Source: Archegozetes longisetosus (Eukaryota > Arthropoda > Arachnida > Sarcoptiformes > Trhypochthoniidae). From it: 64,000 nucleotides of DNA. The notes beneath the pieces were generated by a model, which did not search any database, was not told the origin of the DNA, and worked only from the letters and a program-made list of their open reading frames with translations. The translations under genes and the position numbers were made by a program. This document shows, piece by piece, positions 49,316 to 62,625 of the stretch; position 1 is the stretch's first letter; each line of letters begins with the position of its first letter. Location: positions 14,869,794 through 14,933,793 of the forward strand of contig JAEMBT020000009.1 of assembly GCA_018873245.2 (NCBI GenBank), in the 5' to 3' direction.

Positions 49316-49432
49316 GTATTTTGGTACAAAAGGAGCCCTCTCTATAGAAGTGATCAATGTTTTAGTTGAGAAAAATTTTCACTACTGTTCTTAAATTGCG
49401 CTCTAGTGCTTTTTTATAATTTATTGTTAAAA

Positions 49433-50860
49433 ATGTCGAGAATAAACCATACAACTTTTGCCAAATTAGTGTTTGAAGCCATTAAAAGTAAATATGATGA
49501 TTCAGGCGAACCGAATTCAAATGATTTGGAGTTAGGCAGCTATATTATAGGTAAGATTTAAGATTTTTCATTTTGTATTTTTGATTTTTTATTTTACAGA
49601 TATAATTGATTCATGCTTTAAGTTCCCGAATTTTGTCCTTAAAGAAAATTCATCGCTTTGTTTTAATAAAATTGAATCTGAATACGAACCTGATGATGAA
49701 CTTGATTATGGCGAAAGCGACCAAGAGGAAGTGATTACATTAAAGCGAAAGATAGAGGCTGTTAATTATTGGAAAAGTGCTCAAAAGGGCAAAAGGAAAT
49801 TCTCATAAGTTCAAACTAACTATCGCTTTTTAACTAATGAGTCCCAATTATATCAATTCAAGAAACAAATTCAAAATTAATGAATACGGAAGGATAAGCT
49901 TAAAATCATATGGGATCATAAATTGAATGAGTTTAAAAATGCTATGCAGTAAAATTTATCAGTTCACGACAATGATATCCGGAGATGGGCAATTTCAAAT
50001 TTCATTCATTCATTGCAGCAAAATTTTGGTTATTGAATTAATTAAATTCGACCAATTGAATACGTTCAAGAAAAATCAATAAGTTTGTTACTTCTAATTA
50101 TCTTCAAGATGATTACACCACAGGCCTTGCCAAGTTATTTGTGGACTCATCAAAAGTTCTTCCGAATTATCAGTCAAACCATATTTTCAATACAGACCAA
50201 CCTGGCATCAAATATGGGCTCCACTCAACCATAACGCCCATCTTTATAGGAAAAAATCAGTAGAATCTTCAATTAGATCTGTTCGCGCAACAACTCATTC
50301 ATATACAATCTAACCTATAATCACATTGGAAGGTAAACTTTTATAACCTTTATTTGTCTTCAAGAAGTTGGTAGAATCTTTGGACCACACGATGCACAAT
50401 GCTTATTCCAATGTCCAAACTTAGTTTTAATTTATCTTTAGAATAACGAAGAATCTTGTAAAAATATAGTGCAAAGACGCGCTAATTCCATCAGTTAAAG
50501 AAAAATGTCTCCTGTTTTTAGATTCGCGGTTTGGTCATTCTGATCCGCAGATGATACAAGGATTATTTTCTACTGGTGCCTCTTGCGAAATTCTCGAAAT
50601 TTCTCCCTAAACAACCTCCTACATTCAACCATTAGATGTATGTTTTTCGGTCAATGGAAGATATTTGCAAAAAGTATGTATAATAGAGTTATACTTGATG
50701 CATTAGATGTTGATCTGAAGGATCGCAATAACATTATCAAGTTAGCCCTTTGATTCACAATCAACTTTCGTCTCAGCGATTTGGAAAAATGATTACATAT
50801 TCGTTGTACAGATAATGATATTTATCTGAATATTCTGGTAAATTTAATAAGTTATGTTTT
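49433..50860 (+). pseudogene. Pogo/Tigger-like transposase, two-exon start, broken
   Basis: Exon 1 runs 49,433-49,550 (donor ATAG|GTAAGA); exon 2 begins at 49,600 after TTTATTTTACAG, and the phases join. The first part is acidic (EYEPDDELDYGESD), followed by a CENP-B-type helix-turn-helix start (KIEAVNYWKSAQKGKRKFS). A TAA then stops the frame at 49,806. Beyond it, broken frames carry RKINKFVTSNYLQ, FNTDQPGIKYGLHS (first catalytic Asp), LFLDSRFGHSDPQ (second Asp) and TTSYIQPLDV, all diagnostic of pogo-like DDE_1 transposases. Several stops and frameshifts make it dead. The intact two-exon N-terminal part could still yield a short (~109-residue) protein. Confidence 0.82.
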
Positions 50861-51125
50861 AATTTAAATGAGCAAACTTATTACCAAGTTTCTCACAATG
50901 GTCAGAAGGCATATTCATCAACTGTAGTTAGTGTACCAAATCTCTACTTCACACACTTTTCTTATAGACTATCATTTTTGTAACATTTTTAACGGTTAAG
51001 TTGTAATTTTCTGAAAAGATAAATTCGATATTTGAAATCAGCGTCTCTGAATTAGTTTATGACCAAATTTTCATAAAATTCTGAGATTTACACATCGACA
51101 TCTTTCCTTGTAAGAGCCCGACCCA

Positions 51126-52395
51126 CTTTCATATACAAATTTATGACCTACACTCAAATAGAACTAACTTTAAAAATGATTTATGTGGTAATCAATTCGT
51201 TATAACACCAGTCATTGCTTTCAATATGAAGTGATTTTAATTTTCTTAGTTTTCGATTTTATATACATGTTTTTATTTTACGATTTAGAAAGCAAAATTT
51301 GTTTTTAAGAATATTTTGAACTGAAAAGTAATTCAAATAAAGTTGAAGTTATAATCGGATTGATTTTCATGCATAAGCATTTATTTCTTCCACAGTTCCT
51401 CAATTGCTAACAGTACTATTATTTATTGCTACACAACAACAATACATAAAATATGTGAAAAAAACCAAGTATACTTTATATTCGGTAACTAAAATACAAA
51501 CAAGTCGATTGAAAACAATTACAGAAAACTTACTTTGAATACTTTTGTAACTAAAAATTATCAGATTTTATATTAAGCAAATACTTACAGGGTATTAAAC
51601 TTGAGATCACTACTAGACAGTAAATATTGACTATTATTCAAGATATTTTCCGAATTTGTCAAATCTTATACAAACTCTTTACCGCGAATATAAATCTTAT
51701 GGATTTGATTATCGCAGAAATGAATTTTGTTATTATTAGTCAGTCATTCTATTCTCTTTAAAAGCGTGACTTTAATACATTTATAAATACAACAAATTCT
51801 GTGAGTTGTCATTTTTGGACAAAAATTTTGTAACATATTTTCGCAAAATTGTTTTTAAATTTAACAATAGTTTGAAGAATTTATCTTATTTAATGAATGA
51901 ATTCAAACCGTGCTTTCATAGAGAAAACAATGAATAATAATATTAAATAAGTAAATAAATAATAATATATAATAATAAATATGATAACATTTTCTGTGAT
52001 TAGTCTCATGGAATATACACCCTTGGACTTTAATCGACTAAAGATAGATGTTTGCAAGGGTCTATGTTTGTGATAAAGGTTTTCTTTAAAATTTATTAGT
52101 TTGACCTCTATCAAAATTCCGTTCAAATACGAACTGAAAAACTTCCTAATATTTGGAGCATTTATTTTAAAGAATGATTTGAAATCAAACAGAAATGTTT
52201 GATTGCTTAACATAATTGGTATAAATACTGACAGAGTTGTCCGTTGATTAACGGAATTTTACTTTTGTATTATATTTTATAGTTAACAATTGATTTATCA
52301 ATTAAAGATAATATCAAACTCAATTTTAGTCAACTCGAAGTGCTCCTGCTGATTGTGATATACTTGAAAACTCTGAAGAGAAAACATTAAAGATT

Positions 52396-52399
<4 letters not shown>
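51126..52399. other. No gene seen
   Basis: AT-rich; the minus-strand frame at 51,890-52,213 shows no recognisable domain. Confidence 0.45.
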
Positions 52400-52433
<34 letters not shown>

Positions 52434-52440
52434 GAGAGGA
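52400..52440. repeat. (AG)n microsatellite
   Basis: About 20 AG units with a single interruption, seen directly. Confidence 0.95.
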
Positions 52441-54308
52441 ATTGCAGAACATGCATAATTACTTCAGTTGCGACTTGTTCTACAATACGTCTTAATCTGA
52501 TGATTAATTAATAGCTAAACATTTTATTTTATCTAGAACTTATAAGTGCAAATAATTTAAATGAAAAGCACAGGTTCAACAGTTCAGTTTTTCAAAGTAA
52601 AATTCACGATCAGTAGATCGGTATAAAAATACCTTGAATCATATAAAAAACTTGGTTAAAGCACAAAATGTCAATTTTATTAAGTATTTTAATGATCACT
52701 GTCCTAAATCAAATATATTCACACCTTTGAAGTCAAGTTATATTCTAATGAATTTAAAAACATGATTTGAAGGAGTTGCTTCAAAAGGCGGACATCTAAC
52801 TGTAAAAACTCAGGATCTCTTCATTATGAAATACTCTTAAGTAAATCACATGGGATAGTTTCGATTCTCCCTCTAGTCTCGTATCAAAGTTTGATCTCAT
52901 GATTAAGTCAGGAAAATGAGAATCGAAATAAAGTTTGTAACAATTTATTCTCTATTTTTACATAAGCTAAGATTACATGAGCAGTTTTCACATTCATTCA
53001 TTATGTGTTTTATGTTAAATGAAAGTTTTGATAAAAGTTTCAATGTTTTAAGGAATGAATTACCAATTAATACTATGAAAATATGGAGACAGACGATTAA
53101 TTTAGTTTCTTACTATTTCTATAATATGGCATCTTTGCTAAAGTGTTAGATGCCTACTTTTTAAAGCGGCCCCTTCAGTTTCAGTCTTTTATACACAATT
53201 TGAAACTTAAAAATTTTAGTCAAACATATTTATTGATTTGCTTGATAAGCAATCAAATTTTTGATAAGAAGCTATCGTTTATTTTGTGAGACATAAGTAA
53301 TCTTATATCCAACGAATTCATTCATAAATGTAAGGAGTGTCTAATAAAAGGACTAACGTAGTTTGTTCTTAAATCCAGTTAATACTTGGTTCAATCAGAT
53401 CTAAATATGTTTAAAATCAATTTTCATTGTAGTTGAAAATTTTGTCCAATTAATTTTTAAAGAAAAATTAATTTTGACTACAAAACTGTAATCAAACTAG
53501 TGTTTGGAAATAAGAATCAAGTGTTAACTGAATTTAGGACACTATCACAATCATGATTATCATGAATTTTGAGTATTGATGTATTTAGAAAATGATAGGC
53601 GTATCAAAGCAAACCAGAATGAAATTTTATTCAAATCATTAAATAAGTTAGTAATTTATCTTCAAATGAAGTGAGTATTTAGTGCAACTAGTGCACTTAG
53701 ATCTAGATATTATATACTTAGTTAATTAAATATAGAATTGCAATAAGAGACCCAAAGTACATCAAATATTTGCTTTGTTAGGAACTCAATCTCACATACA
53801 TTACGAAAAGCTCAAGGCTTAAGTCGAATTGACCTGAGTCAAGCCCATGCTCATCTTTACTAACAAGCATACAATCAACGAATCCTACCTCCTGCTGGTG
53901 GCTATTCTCTTACTATAATTGCTTTTACTATCTATTCCTAGATTTATTGTGCAAGAGTGCGGAATTCCAGTGTTCAGAGTGTAGGAATAAAAATATAAAT
54001 TTCCTATAATACACTTCACTGCATGTCCACCTTCTTAAATCACATTTTCATCATTTTACCTAGTTTTGTGTAGGAAATATTATTTTTTAAATCTATAAAT
54101 ATTCCAATCTCTTAAAATAAAACTCGAAGGAGGGCGACCCCCTCCAGTCAGTTCGAAAGCTCGACACAAAATATAAAAGTGGGTATCGTTGCAGAGATTT
54201 TTACAGACTGACTATTGGAATTATACCCTTGAAAACTTATAAAGTTCATATTTTCACTTTGGTTTTGGTATAAACGATCTATAACTTTTGTTATTACCCT
54301 CTAAACCA
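52441..54308. other. No gene seen
   Basis: AT-rich; the short frame at 52,916-53,149 (+) has no recognisable domain or splice context. Confidence 0.45.
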
Positions 54309-54525
54309 GTGACTGCCGACTCATCTTGCCTGAAGGGATATACTTTGCTAAGATTTACTTTCACATTGAAATATTTTATTAAGATCTATTGAATGATGAT
54401 CGATTTCCATTCAAACTCATTCTTTTAGTATTAAAAACCTCATTAGTTATATTTTGAAAACTCTCGGAGAACCAAAAAAACTGTGAACCAGGTTCAGCCC
54501 AAGAGCCTTCAGTTGGCGATCACTA
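54309..54525. mobile_element. Probable hAT-type MITE
   Basis: The left end CAGTGACTGCCGAC and the inverted right end TAGTGATCGCCAAC match with some changes. Flanks CTCTAAAC and TTCTAAAA are an imperfect 8-bp duplication (6 of 8). Non-coding. Confidence 0.5.
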
Positions 54526-55189
54526 TTCTAAAAGAACTGCGTCGGCTTGACTTTTTCGAGAACGAAACTGAATTTTCAAGACCAAAGCAGAATTCGGGGT
54601 TGTCCGATAGACAACTGTAAGAGTGGTAATACTCAATGGGAAAGAAAAAGAATTGAAGTGTTGAAGAGGAATTATAGGCAGATTTGCAATTCTTAGCTTT
54701 AGTATATGAATTGAGTTGATTTTTTCACAAATTTGGTCTTGGATACTTGTTCTACAGTAAACTGAAGCGACCAAGTCTGATCTGAATTATTGAGTGAAAT
54801 ATATTCTTTTGAGAAATAGATTGATATTTCATTTCATCATTTTGCTGAATAAATCATTATAATCCCTACTACTACTATAAGTCTAATTTTTCAAGTTCTC
54901 ACAAATTCGAATCTTCCATCAATAAATCCTATTAAATATTAAATGTAAAAATTTATTCAAAATTTTCAGCTATAAATCAAATCAGATTTTTAAAGATTCG
55001 CACCAATCCTACACTAAAGAGCTCAGAACAGGCATATTATTCTTGATAAATCTATTTTTAGCACAATTTTCATTATTCCGAACTCAACCAGATGAAATGC
55101 TCCAAAGTTTCGATTATTTCAATTATTTGTAGAGACAGTATTGAAATATATATTTAACAAAGTTTTAATGAAGTCTTGAAACTATGATC

Positions 55190-55895
55190 AAGTACTATAG
55201 GAAAAATAAATACTTTCCAAACCTTAATTTCGCTCTGACTTATCTACGAATAAAACAAAAACTCATAGCAATCTCAATTTATAACTTATTCATAAACTAT
55301 AAAGGTAATAATTAATTAGTTTAATTTAATAGGTTTTCAAGACTTATACGAGTATCAATTTATATCTATCACTAATAGATCTTTTCAACTAACCAATTAA
55401 AACCATTTATAACTTATGAATAAGTTATAAACAGAGTTCGGCAAAATATTTGATAAAATAATTGATTAATACAATTGTCAAGTAAACCCTAATGTAAAAC
55501 CTTGAATTATATTTTGAAAACTTAATCCAATAATTAAAGTATTGTTGAGCAATGATTCATTGTATTAAAGCACATTCCAGTGCATCATTAATGTTTCAAT
55601 ACAATCTTTAATACTAGTAATACTTTTTCCACACTTTGTTTCACATTTTCTTATTCAGATATGAATTATGTATTGAAAGCCAACATTTAATAATAAGAAT
55701 AAAGATTTAATATTAGGGTTTGTTTGATCCCATTAGGGTAATGTTAGGGCATTAGCAAACTATTTTTCCAACTATATAGCCAAACTCTGTATATAAACTG
55801 AGGTCGCTATGAATTTCCGTGTTATTCGTAGATAAGTCAGCACGAAATTAAGGCTTGGAAAGTACTTATTTTTCTATAGTCCAGTACTTCTCATA
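55190..55895. repeat. Inverted-repeat element with ~100-bp arms
   Basis: The arms at about 55,190-55,285 and 55,790-55,895 share in reverse GAAAAATAA, TACTTTCCAA, CCTTAATTTCG and CTGACTTATCTACGAATAA. Non-coding interior of ~500 bp. Confidence 0.75.
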
Positions 55896-56405
55896 AAAGT
55901 ATGAGTTTGCTCTGAGTAGCCAGTTCTGATAATACTTCAGATTTTTAAATCTTTTAATATGAATTCAATCTTGCAAACTAATTGGTAATTTCTAACACCA
56001 ATAAGTCAATCTATATGATTGAAAACGAGTCAACTGTTTTTTAGTCAATCAACAATATGCATCTGTATTAATGATGATACTAATAATGTAAATCAAATGT
56101 TTTAGCAACAATATAAGCTAATAATAAATTTTGTATAATTCAACTGTTATTATATTTAGTTAGTTATCATTTAAGATCATAATTCAATTCATTTGATTCA
56201 CAATATTATTAAAACAAAAAATATGTTTTCGATTGAATAGAAAACTACTGAATTTTATTTTTAGCGGTTTTTAAGTATGACTTATAAGTTTTTTGGGTTG
56301 TTAATTAGTTTTTTGATAGTTCAAAAGTCATATTAAAAGATTAAAGAAATTAAAGTCTTATCAGAACAAACTTTTCTAATTCACGCTCTGATGAGAAGTA
56401 CTGTA
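55880..56405. repeat. Second inverted-repeat element abutting the first
   Basis: Diverged inverted arms at about 55,880-56,060 and 56,270-56,405 (AGTACTTCTCAT, CAGTTCTGATAA and their reverse forms). Parts recur at 40,330-40,460 and at the right edge of the window (63,860-64,000). Confidence 0.6.
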
Positions 56406-58514
56406 CTTTGTGAGGGAAGATCGCTACCAGTCTATAGTAATTTTTATAGTAACTTCATGTCACGTTTCATAAAATTCAGTGAATAATTTAATTTTGAAAT
56501 AGCTTAACCAAATGCATAATTTCTTTAAATATTACTAATAATTGAGCTATTTGAATTGCATAATGGATAAAAAGCTCTTTTGAATTTTATAAAATTCTTC
56601 AGGATTTTCGACACATTTACGAAGTTGAAAATATTCAGAACTTAAATGATATAGTATTTATTTCAGAGGCTTTGCGTTGATTTTCAACATTTCCTAACAG
56701 AATATAGATTGAAATTTAAAAATTTACGAGAATTAGTTTCTGATTGGCTTTTGATTAACCACCACAAAAATTTTTGCCAACTTTAAGTTAACTTAAAGTT
56801 AATAGAAAATGTTCAATAAATATTAATGGAGAGTGTTCTGGATCAGTAAATTATTGATTATCACAAATGAAAATTTCTGGCTCAAGAAATTTTTCAATGT
56901 TTAGAAGTAAATTTGGAAACCAGCAGCTTTTGTAATTATTCATAGCTATGATTTGCATTCATATTGGCGCCATTGAAATAGTGACCATTTTAATTGACTT
57001 TCGATTGAATTATTTTTGTATAATTTATGGCCAAGTCGTAGAAATCCTTCTCAACGATATCTACGCTTCTCAAACTCTATAGGATCACAATCAGTCCGCT
57101 AAGAGATATACTACTATGGTCTATGGGGACCACGTTATTTATACCATCGAGGTGATCTGAGAGCCGAAAAATTTTGGGAAGCACTGCACTGAATAATAAA
57201 AATAGGGTAATCTTCGAATAAATCAGATGCTATTCAAAAGTATTTTAAAAAATTGACTATACAATTATGTTGACTCTTAGGATTTATTTTATCAGACTTT
57301 TAATTATGTCACAATGTTCTCTTTTAATTTCTGAAATCTACTTTATACAATTGAACACGTCCTATCAATAGAAACTGAAGGCTGGTCTTGTCATTGATAA
57401 TAGATTCCCCAACAGAGAACCGCAAAAATATCACTGGTCAATAATGCCACATTAACAGCGAATGTGTTTTTGAAGAATTACTTTTGAACCATCAAACTAT
57501 AGATTTAGTTATAATCCTATTAACCAATTTATTAGAAAGCCTCATAAAACTTGGGGCAAAGTACAAGTTTTTATTTGAAGAGAACATATTAAACACATAT
57601 TTTGAATTGAACTTAGAATGAATTTGATATGAGATGAATGTGTAAGTTAGTGAATGGAAAATCTAATTTTAATATTGCTTGAACTGATCTAGTCTAACTT
57701 TGGCCAAATTAGCATATCCTTATCTAAACTGACATACTTTAAAAACTCTTGAACCTAAACCTAACTCAATCTAAAGTATGCATATACCAAGAGATTATGT
57801 TCTCTATTGCATATAAATTATCTAATTCATGAGATATTTTTGTGATGCCGATAATGTTTACTTCTAAAATGACTTTAGTCTAATATTGAAACTCAATTTT
57901 CAATTAATACAACTTCTCATTCATTAATTTATGGTCTCTTTCAACAGGAGAGTTCTGTACAGATAATTGCGAAGCTATCTTTAGAACAGTTGTTTTTGAA
58001 ATTTAATTTCAATTTGAATTATTTTTATCTGAATGCCTTGATTTGCATATTAATAAAGATCAGCGGAATGAGTTTCCAATTAAGCTCTGAGTTTGTATTA
58101 GTATCTTTCAGATATAATCATTAGCATTAATGTCTTTTAATTTCCAGATTGATTTTCCATAACTGGATAATTATCTGTATTCATGAGATGCGCAAAAATA
58201 TCAGACAGATTTCTAACTTGTAAATGAAGTTTAAATTAAAAAAATAGTTGTTTAGGGTGTATAAGAAGTAATTATAATTCAGGCTCACATTCGTTACTTG
58301 AATGGATTGTCATACTCTTGATAAAAGACTGTTTGGTCGAAACGCGCAGAAACTTATAATAAGAAGTGAGGAATTGGTTCAAGAAAGCAGTGAATAGCTT
58401 TACGTATTAAACACATTAAAGTTTACTATTGGTGGTAGTCATCGCTCTTCTAACAAAATACTCTCTCAGAACCTGGTTTTCTCATTATGTGCTAACTCTT
58501 CCTTCATACTAACG
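56406..58514. other. Upstream region of the GPCR exon
   Basis: AT-rich. A TATA-like GATAAAAG is at about 58,319-58,326, 190 bp before the GPCR ATG; promoter status is uncertain. A hAT-like end (GGGAAGCACTGCACTG near 57,178) has no partner. Confidence 0.35.
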
Positions 58515-58912
58515 ATGGATCCAATTTTGTCACAAGATAATTATGACCTAACCAACTCATCATCAAGTAATATAACTATGAAGTTAACAGATTTGGAGGC
58601 ATTGCCAGAACCATATCAAACGTGTTTAGTGGCTCTATATAGTGGAACCGCTATTATTGCTTTGATTGCAAATACTTTGGCGATCATTATATTGGTTACG
58701 AAGAAGAGATCTTCAGCCGATCTGAGGAAATATTTGATCAACTTGGCTGCAGCTGATATATCGATGGCTGCATTTTCCATACCATTCACTTATTCTGATT
58801 TCATGTACGGCTACTGGAAATTTCCTCTATTTTTATGCCCATTAACGCATTTTATCACTATTTGCTCGGTTTGTGTCTCAATATTCACTCTCACTGCTAT
58901 CGGTATTGAAAG
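58515..58912 (+). CDS. Class A (rhodopsin-like) GPCR, first coding exon: N-terminus to TM3
   Basis: 132 residues plus two bases, ending at the donor AG|GTAAAG in phase 2, right after GIE of the E/DRY motif. The extracellular N-terminus (about 1-36) has N-glycosylation sites (NSS, NIT) and no cleaved signal peptide. TM1 contains IANTLAIIILV, with the conserved Asn. TM2 contains YLINLAAADI, with the conserved Asp. A Trp follows in extracellular loop 1 (YGYWKFP), then the disulfide Cys at LCPLTH and TM3 to FTLTAIGIER. This pattern fits peptide receptors (neurokinin/neuropeptide-like); ligand not assignable. TM4-TM7 exons must lie after a large intron, probably beyond the window. Confidence 0.9.
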
Positions 58913-59736
58913 GTAAAGAGCTTTTATTCCTTTATCTTACGTATTAATTGACATCGTTAAGTACTTGAAAGTGAAAAGCATTTTATTGACTTATGTTTTT
59001 TCTAAGTGTATTGACTAAAACGTTAGTTCTAGAGGTAAATATTTCTATAGGATTGAAATATTTTGAGAATCTTGGCGTTTATCAAAATTCATATAGTTAT
59101 TTATAGAAATTTAACATTTAGCTTCATTATATACATTAAACACTTTATTAGTATAGTTGAGAGCAATTAGATTTTAGGCAACAGCTGTCTTATCACTTAA
59201 TTAACTATCGTATACGAACACTATGCTCTGAGTAGTTTCTTAAAAGACGACTATTTAAGAGTTGATCCGACACTTCGGGATACTTTGTCTAGCACTTAAA
59301 TTCTCTCAGATCTGAAGGTTTACTATTCTTGAAGCTTTCTTTCAATACCTGATTGGCCCTCAACTGACTTGTGAATGTCAGCTGAGTCTTAAGTGGTTTT
59401 ATCTTATAGGTCGTAAATGTTCTTCTTTATCAATTTAGTTTGCCTGAATCAAGCTGAATTGATACGAATTAAGTGACTTCGATTTTAGCTAAGCCATCAA
59501 TTTTTCATACTATTGATTATATAAGAAGATAAAATTGTGAGCAAATACTAAAAGCAAACTTGTGAGTATAAAATATAATGCATACCACATGCCTAAGCCT
59601 TCTTATTTTGCCTTTTACATTAATTTTCAATTAGTCTCAAACTTTATTATTGGCTTGAATTTTAAACCCAATCGTTGAATAGCATAAATTTTGTGATTGA
59701 GTTTTTCTGGTTATCAGAATCTTTTCAAACATATAC
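58913..59736. other. Start of the GPCR intron
   Basis: No further GPCR exon recognised. Confidence 0.55.
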
Positions 59737-60517
59737 AGTTAAATCCAAAAGTAATGTACAGTCGTGGCCGATCAGTTTGGATGATGCACCCAAAAATGAT
59801 ACTTTCTTACAAACATTTTTTGCATTACTAATTAGTATTATTGATAGAAAAGACAATAGCATTTCTATTAATAATAGCAATTAGTAATGAAAAAGATGTT
59901 TGTAAGAAAGTATCATTTTAGGTGCAACATCCAAACTGACCGGCCACGACTGTACATTTTTTACTTAAAATATATAGTTCACTGTATAGCAAAGATCTTT
60001 AGAAAGTTATACTCATCAAAATTATACCATCATTCATAAAGATAAGCTTTGAATGAATGTGAATCATGTTCTAACTTATTTATCATAATAACAAAGTAAA
60101 CATTTTTCGGATTTTAATCTTATTTTTAAATCTTACTGAAAAATGCAAATATTTGTATTCATCAGATTTATTTTAAAAGTTCAATATTTTGTCACTAACA
60201 TATTTAAATTGACCACTTTGCCAGAGAGCTGTTATCTTTATTTTCTCACTTTGAGTCAGTTTCGGGACCATAATTAAAGATTTAAATTTGTTTTAATCAA
60301 AATTATTTTTAAACTGAGAACAAATGCATGCTGTCAAGCTTTGTCGTTGTTGAGTTCTTTTTTAGAGCTGAACTTAAGTTTTTAATCTGATTTGAATGGT
60401 CATGAACTATTGTTCATAATTTAATGACAAACTATACAATCGAGTAAATAAAATGCTATACAGTAAAGTATATATTTTAAGTAAAAATGTACACAACTTT
60501 TGGATTTAACAGTAAAT
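59737..60517. repeat. Inverted-repeat element with a MITE nested in its left end
   Basis: The left end (59,737-59,758 plus 59,953-59,995) is an inverted copy of 60,455-60,517: ACAGTTAAATCCAAAAGT, ACTTAAAATATATA and CACTGTATAGCAAAG are shared. The left arm is split by the Tc1-like MITE at 59,759. A diverged copy of this element lies at about 62,415-62,625. Confidence 0.65.
59759..59952. mobile_element. Tc1-like palindromic MITE, TA target duplication
   Basis: A 194-bp element with TA on both sides. The ends CAGTCGTGGCCGATCAGTTT and AAACTGACCGGCCACGACTG are inverted, and the inverted pairing continues nearly to the centre (GATACTTTCTTACAAACAT). CAGTCGTGGCC ends are typical of Tc1-like elements. 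Confidence 0.85.
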
Positions 60518-62414
60518 GTCAGGCAATTAATGGAAACATAGCCCGGATATTATTTTAATTTTGTCATATTATGGGAATAATAGCTTGATTATTAAAATGC
60601 GCTTAATACGAAACCAGTATTTGTATAAACTTAAATAAATACACCAAGTTTTGCAAAATTGATTATTCAGCACTTTTAGTTTATAGTTCTGTGTATTTAG
60701 TTCGAATAACTATTTGTTATTTATTATTGATTGTTTTTCACTGAAAATTAAATTATCACTTAATTCTAGTTGAACATGTGTTGAAAAGTATTTGTGTTTA
60801 CTTATTTGACTAACCCTTAAGGTATAGAATAACTAACAGAGTTTGCACCCAGTAGACAACTCATCGTTAATAATGCCCGAGTCATTTTTGTATTAATTGC
60901 CTCACGAATACTAAACCATCGCCGTAACTATAGGAGGTACAGAGCACGTGCCCCATCACGAGTTGACTATTCGAGTGCAAAATCGAAGAAAATTCAAACA
61001 TTTTCATATAATCTAAATCAACTCAGTCATAAACCTGATCATTCAACTCCTATAGCTGCAAAAATATCTTAATTCTAGCATTTATCCCCTGTAATTTGAG
61101 TCTAATCCGAATTCGTGATTAACCAGATATGGCCCATCTTACTTGATTACGACACTAAGCTAGACTAATCATTTAGATAGTTAAAAATTAAATCTCAAAA
61201 TTTGGCACTAGTTGTATGAGTAATTAGTGAAAAATTAACTTTTAATAAAGTTAGGATAACTTTATAACTGACTTGATGCTTTTTATTAAGTTCGTAATGC
61301 TTAAAGCGCTTGTATGCAGCTCACTCACAGAATGTCTAGCCTTCACAATTCTTGGGTTGTGACAGATAGGTCTAACAGATAGGTTTTCCCAGAAGATTCT
61401 TCGTATACTGAGTTTGGTCTCATATAATGCTTAAGTGTCAGCTGAATCTCAAATGCGTTGTCCGTATAAGAATGCATATTCCACTATCTAAGAAGCAAGT
61501 CTTTACTCAATTTCTACCATAATTGACCCAACTTCTCTATGAATCTCATGGGTTGTTCAGTATACCAGTACATATTGTACATAAACTATTCTAGGGTTGA
61601 CTGCATTAAAAACTAATGCTTTCATGAAACGTTTCGATCTTACTTTCCATAGTTCAATCAAATATTACTGGTTAATGCAAGCTTCAATAAATGATTCCCG
61701 TTTTAATATTAGATCTTTATTCTGGCGATTAATAATAAGATTCATAGCCTGCACAAGCCATTGATACTTAACTCTGAATCAACCTGACAATCAAATTAAT
61801 GTGATTTGCAAAAAACACTGAGTTAAATCTGTTTACTTTGAGCCTTTTTCGGATTGAATGCTCTGATACAGACTCGGACTCCTGGAGGAATGGAAATTTA
61901 GAAAATTCATGAACTGAAATGAACGAGCCACCAAAGTTTTGTGTAAAATGAATCTGAGGTGGCTTAGAATTTCACTAGAATGCTTTTATTAGAATTTTAT
62001 CAGGATGCTTTCAAGATTCTTGTGCACAAAACTTATGAGAATATCCTTTGATTAAATTCTAACGCTGGACGCGTTATCATTTATCCTTCTTATTCAAAAT
62101 TATGTACATCAAGAACTTAAATATAGGATTATTAAATCATTTATGATTGATTGTAACAGTGCTTCTCAAACGGTGGTATGTGTAATAGTACGTGAGAAGG
62201 TATCTGCCGGTAGCCTCTCAGAGAAATTGAACCAATTAAACCTGTGTTCAGAGACATTCATTTAAGATTTACTAGATAAATTTCGGATGAAAAGAGTCTG
62301 TTCTGTCTAAATTTGAAATTTAATTTAGTTTTTACAAAATTCTATCGAATATTTGTAGTGCTTCTTATTTACAAGCATACTATCAAATTCGAAAGTTGTG
62401 TACCTTTTAAGGTA
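60518..62414. other. GPCR intron, no gene seen
   Basis: AT-rich. A solitary hAT-like end (CAGTGCTTCTCAAACGGTGG near 62,157) has no partner in the window. Confidence 0.45.
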
Positions 62415-62625
62415 TATACTTTACAGTATAACAAAGATTTTTGATAGGGAGCTGTACTTGATTATAACATTCATATGTTTTATATGAGTGTGTACGAACT
62501 TTGTTCTAACTGTCTCGATAACATGTTTAGTCCTTACAGTAGAATAATTAAATTAATATACAGTCGAGTATATTTAAAAGTAGAAAAGCATACAACTTTT
62601 CGGTTTGATAGCAACAATCTTTCTA
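62415..62625. repeat. Diverged copy of the 59.7-60.5 kb repeat
   Basis: TATACTTTACAGTATAACAAAGAT and TACAACTTTTCGGTTTGATA-like blocks match the ends of the element at 59,737-60,517. The frame at 62,475-62,663 lies inside it and is not a gene. Confidence 0.5.

Larger units (their letters stand above)
49000..51125 (+). mobile_element. Decayed pogo/Tigger-like transposon with long inverted repeats
   Basis: Inverted ends of about 110 bp at about 49,005-49,115 and 50,999-51,115 share TGTAAATCTCAGAATTT, GAGACGCTGATTTCAAA and TCGAATTTAT. Between them, in order, are a heat-shock-element array and a spliced, now broken transposase gene of the DDE_1 (pogo) type. Outer boundaries are approximate; no target duplication was identified. 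Confidence 0.78.

Noticed and set aside
54523-54774. 83-codon minus-strand frame
   Set aside because: No domain, no splice sites in phase, and partly adjacent to a MITE end.
62157-62230. hAT/Charlie-like end CAGTGCTTCTCAAACGG
   Set aside because: No inverted partner or target duplication could be found in the window, so no element can be drawn.
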